A stretch of DNA of 64,000 nucleotides. Source: Candidatus Edwardsbacteria bacterium RifOxyA12_full_54_48 (GTDB taxonomy: Bacteria > Edwardsbacteria > AC1 > EtOH8). The DNA is taken from assembly GCA_001777915.1 (NCBI GenBank), contig MFFN01000004.1:599632-663631 (forward strand). Reading direction: 5' to 3'. Of this stretch, positions 60,149 to 64,000 are shown in pieces. The translations under genes and the position numbers were made by a program. Numbering within the stretch: the first letter of the stretch is position 1; the number at the start of each line of letters is the position of its first letter. A model generated the notes under the pieces. The model made no database searches. It was not told the origin of the DNA and saw only the letters and a program-made list of their open reading frames with translations.

Positions 60149-61870
60149 TTGCGCTGGAGTAAAGCTTTCATACCCACCATCAAGGAGGACCAGGCCGAGG
60201 CCGAGATGCAGAGCCATCAGCTGATGCTGAGATCCGGAATGATCCGCCAACTGACCGCCGGGGTCTACGAATATCTGCCCCTGGGGTGGCGGGTGTTCCT
60301 GAAGGTGATGCAGATAGTCCGGGAGGAGATGAACCGGGCCGGGGCCCAGGAGCTTTTTCTGCCGGCCCTGGCGCCGGCCGAGATCTGGCAGGAGAGCGGG
60401 CGGTGGGAGGATTTCGGGGACGAGATGTTCCGGGTCAAGGACCGTAAAAAAAGGGACTATGCCCTGTGCCCCACCCACGAGGAGATCATCACCGACCTGG
60501 CCCGGGCCAAGCTTCGTTCCTACCGGGACCTGCCCCAGAACTGGTACCAGATGCAGGTCAAGTTCCGCGACGAGCCCCGGCCCCGCTCCGGGGTGCTCCG
60601 GGTGCGGCACTTCATAATGAAGGACGCCTACAGCATGGACCGGGACCAGGCCGGGCTGGACATCTCCTACCAGGCCATGTACGACGCCTACCACCGTATA
60701 TTCTCCCGCTGCGGCATCAAATTCTTCGTGGTGGGGGCCTCCTCGGGGCTGATGGGGGGCAGCGGCTCCCAGGAGTTCATGGTGGCCTCGCCCTCCGGCG
60801 AGGATTCCTGCGCGGTCTGCCCGGCCTGCGGATACGCCGCCAACCTGGAAGTGGCCCAATCCCAGGTCGCCAGCCCGGCCTATCCCGCTGCGGCACTGGC
60901 CGAGGTGCCCACCCCGGAGAAGCGGACAGTGGAGGAGGTCTGCGGGTTCCTGAAAATTCCCGCCTCGCAGCTGGTCAAGAGCCTGCTATATATGGCGGAC
61001 GGCCAGCCAGTGTTCGCCCTGGTCCGGGGCGACGATGAATTGAACGAGTCCAAGCTCCAGACGGCCCTGGGGTCTGGCAACTTCCGTCCGGCCACCCCGG
61101 AGGAGGTGCTTAAAACAACCCAGGCCAATGTGGGTTTCATCTCCCCGGTGGGGATCGACGGCATAAAAGTGCTGGCCGACCTGGCTCTGCAGGGCGCCCA
61201 GGGCATGGTCTCCGGCGCCAATAAGGACCACCATCACCTGAGCGGCATCGACCTGGCCCGCGACGTCAAGGTGGAGAGATATGCCGATCTCCGGATGGTC
61301 AGGGCCGAGGAGCCCTGCATAAAATGCGGCCAGCCGCTGATCGTCACCCAGGCCATCGAGCTGGGGCACGTCTTCAAGCTGGGCACCAAGTATTCCCAGG
61401 CATTAAAGGCCAATTTCGTGGACGAGGACGGCAGCGAAAAACCGCTGGTGATGGGCTCCTACGGCATCGGGATCGAGCGGGTGGCGGCCTGCATCATCGA
61501 GCAGAGCCACGACCAGTCGGGCATCATCTGGCCGCTGGCGGTGGCGCCCTATCAGGTGATCATCAGCCAGCTGGGCGGGCCGGGCACCGAATCGGCCAAG
61601 GTTTCGGAATCCCTGTATAATGAACTGCAGGACGCCCGGTTCGAGGTCCTGCTGGACGACCGCGAGGAGCGGCCGGGCTTCAAGTTCAAGGACGCCGACC
61701 TGACCGGAATTCCCATCCGCATCAACGTGGGCGAGAAGAGCCTGCGGGAGGGGCTGGTGGAGATCAAACAGCGCCGGGACGGGCAGGTGTTCAAAGTGCG
61801 CCCCGAGGAGGTGCGCCGCAAGATCCAGGAGCTGACCTCGGTGGAGATGTGGCCGCTGAAGCAGCAGTAG
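60149..61870 (+). CDS. proS: Prolyl-tRNA synthetase, bacterial type with editing domain
   Basis: The enzyme charges tRNA-Pro. It starts at TTG with GAGGTGA upstream. The 573-residue protein has class II motifs (GVYEYLPLGWRVFLKV; motif 2 VKFRDEPRPRSGVLRVRHF; motif 3 SYGIGIERVAACIIEQ). Between motifs 2 and 3, about 240-375, lies the YbaK-type editing insertion that clears Ala-tRNA-Pro (QLVKSLLYMADGQPVFALVR; GANKDHHHLSG). The C-terminal HGTP anticodon domain ends EVRRKIQELTS. Length and order match E. coli-type ProRS. Confidence 0.96.
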   Translation: MRWSKAFIPTIKEDQAEAEMQSHQLMLRSGMIRQLTAGVYEYLPLGWRVFLKVMQIVREEMNRAGAQELFLPALAPAEIWQESGRWEDFGDEMFRVKDRKKRDYALCPTHEEIITDLARAKLRSYRDLPQNWYQMQVKFRDEPRPRSGVLRVRHFIMKDAYSMDRDQAGLDISYQAMYDAYHRIFSRCGIKFFVVGASSGLMGGSGSQEFMVASPSGEDSCAVCPACGYAANLEVAQSQVASPAYPAAALAEVPTPEKRTVEEVCGFLKIPASQLVKSLLYMADGQPVFALVRGDDELNESKLQTALGSGNFRPATPEEVLKTTQANVGFISPVGIDGIKVLADLALQGAQGMVSGANKDHHHLSGIDLARDVKVERYADLRMVRAEEPCIKCGQPLIVTQAIELGHVFKLGTKYSQALKANFVDEDGSEKPLVMGSYGIGIERVAACIIEQSHDQSGIIWPLAVAPYQVIISQLGGPGTESAKVSESLYNELQDARFEVLLDDREERPGFKFKDADLTGIPIRINVGEKSLREGLVEIKQRRDGQVFKVRPEEVRRKIQELTSVEMWPLKQQ

Positions 61871-61952
61871 GTGTTCATTTAATTTATTCATATTCACCAA
61901 TTTTTTTTGGTAAGTTGGATATTCCGACAGAGGGCGCTATAAAACATATTAG

Positions 61953-61986
61953 AAAAGGCTGGGACTATGCCCCGGCCTTTTTTCTT
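61953..61986 (+). terminator. Intrinsic terminator after proS
   Basis: AAAAGGCTGGG and CCCGGCCTTTT pair (one G-U) around a short loop, followed by TTTCTTT. It lies about 80 bases after the proS stop. Confidence 0.7.
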
Positions 61987-62030
61987 TCCTGCCGGGGTAA
62001 TTGCATTTCCCGGCAACGCTGTGGTAATAT

Positions 62031-62783
62031 ATGTCCATGGAGTTTTCACCCCATCTCATCGAAGCAATAAAAAAGGCCCGGAGCTGTCTGGTCCTGACCG
62101 GGGCCGGGGTCTCGGCCGAGAGCGGCCTGCAGACCTTCCGGGGCATGCAGGGTTTATGGGATGATTTCGATCCCATGAAACTGGCCACCCCGGAGGCCTT
62201 CGCCTGCGAGCCGAAAAAGGTCTGGGAATGGTACCAGTGGCGCCGGGAGAAACTGCCGCTGGTCCAGCCCAACCCTGCTCATAAGGCCATCGCGGAGATG
62301 GAAAGATATTTCGACGATTTTCTGCTGGTCACCCAGAACATAGACGGCCTGCATCAACGGGCCGGCAGCACCAAGATGGTGGAGCTGCACGGAAATCTCA
62401 ACCGCAACAAGTGCTCCCGCTGCGGCCTGATGATAGAGACCCTGCCGGCCTCCGACGAGATCCCGCCCCGCTGTCAGTGCGGCGGGCGCATTCGTCCGGA
62501 CGTGGTCTGGTTCGGCGAGATGCTGCCGGAGGCGGTCCTCAGGCAAGCCTGGCGGGCGGCCGAGAATGCCGACCTGTTCCTTTCGATGGGCACCTCCTCG
62601 GTGGTCCAGCCGGCGGCCTCCCTGGGACTGGTGGCCAAAAATAACGGGGCGGTCTTGATCGAGGTGAACCTGGAGAAAACTGAACTGAGCGGCATTTTCG
62701 ACCAGGTCTTTTTGGGGAAGGGCGGCCAGGTAATGCCTTCGATCCTGGAGGAGATCATAAAGGCCAAGGCCGGCGGGAACTGA
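62031..62783 (+). CDS. cobB: Sirtuin NAD-dependent protein deacylase, class III (CobB)
   Basis: A 250-residue SIR2 enzyme that removes acyl groups from lysines using NAD. Motifs: TGAGVSAESGLQTFRG (23-38), TQNIDGLHQRAG (101-112), catalytic His120, and zinc ligands Cys128, 131, 148 and 150. Tyr68-x-x-Arg71 (WYQWRR) is the class III pair that favours succinyl or malonyl lysine, so desuccinylase activity is likely. The ATG at 62031 gives the normal length. It is monocistronic and follows the proS terminator. Confidence 0.93.
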   Translation: MSMEFSPHLIEAIKKARSCLVLTGAGVSAESGLQTFRGMQGLWDDFDPMKLATPEAFACEPKKVWEWYQWRREKLPLVQPNPAHKAIAEMERYFDDFLLVTQNIDGLHQRAGSTKMVELHGNLNRNKCSRCGLMIETLPASDEIPPRCQCGGRIRPDVVWFGEMLPEAVLRQAWRAAENADLFLSMGTSSVVQPAASLGLVAKNNGAVLIEVNLEKTELSGIFDQVFLGKGGQVMPSILEEIIKAKAGGN

Positions 62784-62839
62784 ATGATTGGCAATGGTTT
62801 TGCAACGCTCAAGGGCTGGCTGTCGGCCTAAGTATTGTA

Positions 62840-62868
62840 TTGACAGGGCCGGCTTTTTGTAATAATAT
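62840..62868 (+). promoter_or_regulatory. Sigma-70-type promoter for the GWxTD lipoprotein gene
   Basis: TTGACA (62840-62845) and TAATAT (62863-62868) with a 17-base spacer. The coding start is 54 bases downstream. Confidence 0.5.
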
Positions 62869-62921
62869 GAAGATAAGATTTTCAGGGCCCGGGTCCATCA
62901 CTGATGACGGGGGTGGCCGAT

Positions 62922-64000
62922 ATGAATCGGAAAGTCTTGAAAAATTCTTGGAGCAGCGGCAGGCATCAGCGCCTGATCTTTACGATGTCCGGCCTGATGC
63001 TTTTTATGTTTGCTGGATGCGCCACCACCTCTTTTTGGCAAAAATGGGATCAAACGGAACAGAAAAGATATTTCGGCCTTACTTTCATCGAGGGCGATTC
63101 CATCCCGGCCAGGTACCGCAGCATCCCGGATCAGGAATCGCGGGACGCTTGGTATAAGCTGTATTGGGCGGTAAAAGATCCGGAGGGATGGTTGCTGCCC
63201 CAGCACCAGGCCAGGCTGGACAAGGCCTGGAACGAATACGGCGGCAAAATGTTCTTTCGGGATGACCGCAGCCGCATCCTGGTAAGGTACGGCCCGCCGG
63301 AAAGCCAGGCCGGCAACCAGCCCTTCAGGCATGCCCTGGGCTCGGAGCGGCTGGCCGGAGGGGAATACATAAAGGAAAGAACCTGGATGATCTGGGAATA
63401 TCCCTCCCAGGGCCGCTATTACGATTTTCTGCTGAACCACAGCCGCTTTGAACTTATTGCCGCCACCTTCAGCGACAAGATGCATCCGGTGGCCTATTTT
63501 TCGGCCGACTCTGGCGGAAGGCGAACCGGGACATCCCCCAGGGCGGAGAGACCGCTGGATTGCGGTCATGGCCGGTTCAGGTCGGCCGACGGCAGCAAGG
63601 TCCGCTGGGAGATATATTGGCGGATCCCGGCGGCAGAGTACAAACAGCATGGTCAGGATAAAAGATATTCAGGTATATTCCAGCTGTATGGCAATGACAA
63701 ATTGATCTCCAGCGACACGGTGGATTATGCCATTAAATATACCGGGGAGGAGCTGCTGCTGCCCCGGGCCTACGGCCAGAGAAATTTAGATCTGATACCA
63801 GGGCGGTACAAAATGAAAATAGAGTTGATCCCCCAGCCCGGCGACACGGTTTATACCGGCGAGATGGAGGCCGAGCTGGTGGGATACCGTTCCGGGGTCC
63901 GGGAGGCCAGCGATGTCGAGATGGCTGTTCTGCAGGACAGCAGCTATGTCTCCTCCGATTTCCGCAAAGGGAAATTCCGCAGAATAATGCCGGCGGTCTC
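62922..64000 (+). CDS. GWxTD-domain lipoprotein (3' end cut by window edge)
   Basis: An open frame from ATG 62922 runs 359 codons to the window edge without a stop. The N-terminus has basic residues, a hydrophobic stretch and the lipobox MFAGC. The mature part has GWxTD-family features: DAWYKLYWAVKDPEGW, SRILVRYGPPES and WEYPSQGRYYDFLL. The family is found in FCB-like bacteria and is of unknown function, probably envelope-associated. A good promoter lies upstream and a G-rich ribosome site (GGGGGT) precedes the ATG. It is absent from simple searches for closed reading frames because its stop is outside. Confidence 0.75.
   Translation, partial: MNRKVLKNSWSSGRHQRLIFTMSGLMLFMFAGCATTSFWQKWDQTEQKRYFGLTFIEGDSIPARYRSIPDQESRDAWYKLYWAVKDPEGWLLPQHQARLDKAWNEYGGKMFFRDDRSRILVRYGPPESQAGNQPFRHALGSERLAGGEYIKERTWMIWEYPSQGRYYDFLLNHSRFELIAATFSDKMHPVAYFSADSGGRRTGTSPRAERPLDCGHGRFRSADGSKVRWEIYWRIPAAEYKQHGQDKRYSGIFQLYGNDKLISSDTVDYAIKYTGEELLLPRAYGQRNLDLIPGRYKMKIELIPQPGDTVYTGEMEAELVGYRSGVREASDVEMAVLQDSSYVSSDFRKGKFRRIMPAV

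Noticed and set aside
62840-63157. Plus-strand frame of 105 codons near the right edge
   Set aside because: Overlaps the GWxTD lipoprotein in another frame and begins at the -35 of its promoter.

Overview
The window comes from a Gram-negative, probably uncultured bacterium with GC-rich coding sequence. Supporting signs are an LPS heptose adenylyltransferase, many lipobox lipoproteins, SurA/PrsA-like parvulins, outer-membrane barrel-like C-termini, two giant secreted proteins ending in FlgD-Ig/T9SS-like sorting domains, and families such as DUF4292, DUF4416, DUF6485 and GWxTD. This mix is typical of the FCB side of the tree and of candidate phyla such as Edwardsbacteria/TA06/WOR-3. That placement is inference; no rRNA marker is present. 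I saw no tRNA, rRNA, CRISPR array or prophage.

Layout. 1-2.6 kb (minus strand): a B12-binding radical SAM gene cut by the left edge, translationally coupled behind a GNAT gene, then msrB. 2.7-10.2 kb (plus): GyrI-like anchor protein, ArsC/Spx-like protein, exported DUF362 ferredoxin, GGDEF cyclase, DUF885 peptidase, BACON lipoprotein, rfaE2, a RAYT transposase carrying its own palindromes, and small proteins. 10.4-22.2 kb: two tandem modules, each a giant beta-propeller surface protein (1216 and about 2168 aa) followed by a FecR-domain protein; the FecR genes share a nearly identical 3' half. 22.4-30.6 kb: DUF3592 and barrel-like proteins, glycyl-tRNA synthetase with a large insert, a Crp-like protein, rsmI, and a CDP-alcohol phosphatidyltransferase next to myo-inositol-phosphate synthase. 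30.57-31.9 kb: an AT-rich islet fused to the 5' end of tmk. 32.6-33.0 kb: a GxxExxY gene between inverted repeats. 33.1-40.3 kb: CtpA-type protease and the phosphate uptake operon pstS-C-A-B1-B2-phoU. 40.3-51.8 kb: a dense run of small coupled genes (NYN, SET, class II PDE, TPR lipoprotein, DUF4292, two Nudix, S51, methyltransferase, CutA and others). 51.8-56.1 kb: M1 peptidase fused to a barrel-like tail, GIY-YIG nuclease, nitrilase. 56.1-60 kb (minus): three parvulin-type chaperone genes. 60.1-64 kb (plus): proS, a class III sirtuin, and a GWxTD lipoprotein running off the right edge.

The most interesting signal is the pair of PstB ATPases. PstB1 keeps the LSGGQ signature but has lost the Q-loop glutamine and the switch histidine. 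PstB2 keeps those residues but has LPLDQ in place of LSGGQ. All deviations fall on the same composite ATP site of a PstB1-PstB2 heterodimer, which predicts an asymmetric phosphate importer with one active and one degenerate site. Other notable themes are the duplicated surface-protein/FecR modules, dense families of palindromic intergenic repeats, and stand-alone nuclease genes (RAYT, GxxExxY, GIY-YIG) associated with those repeats.
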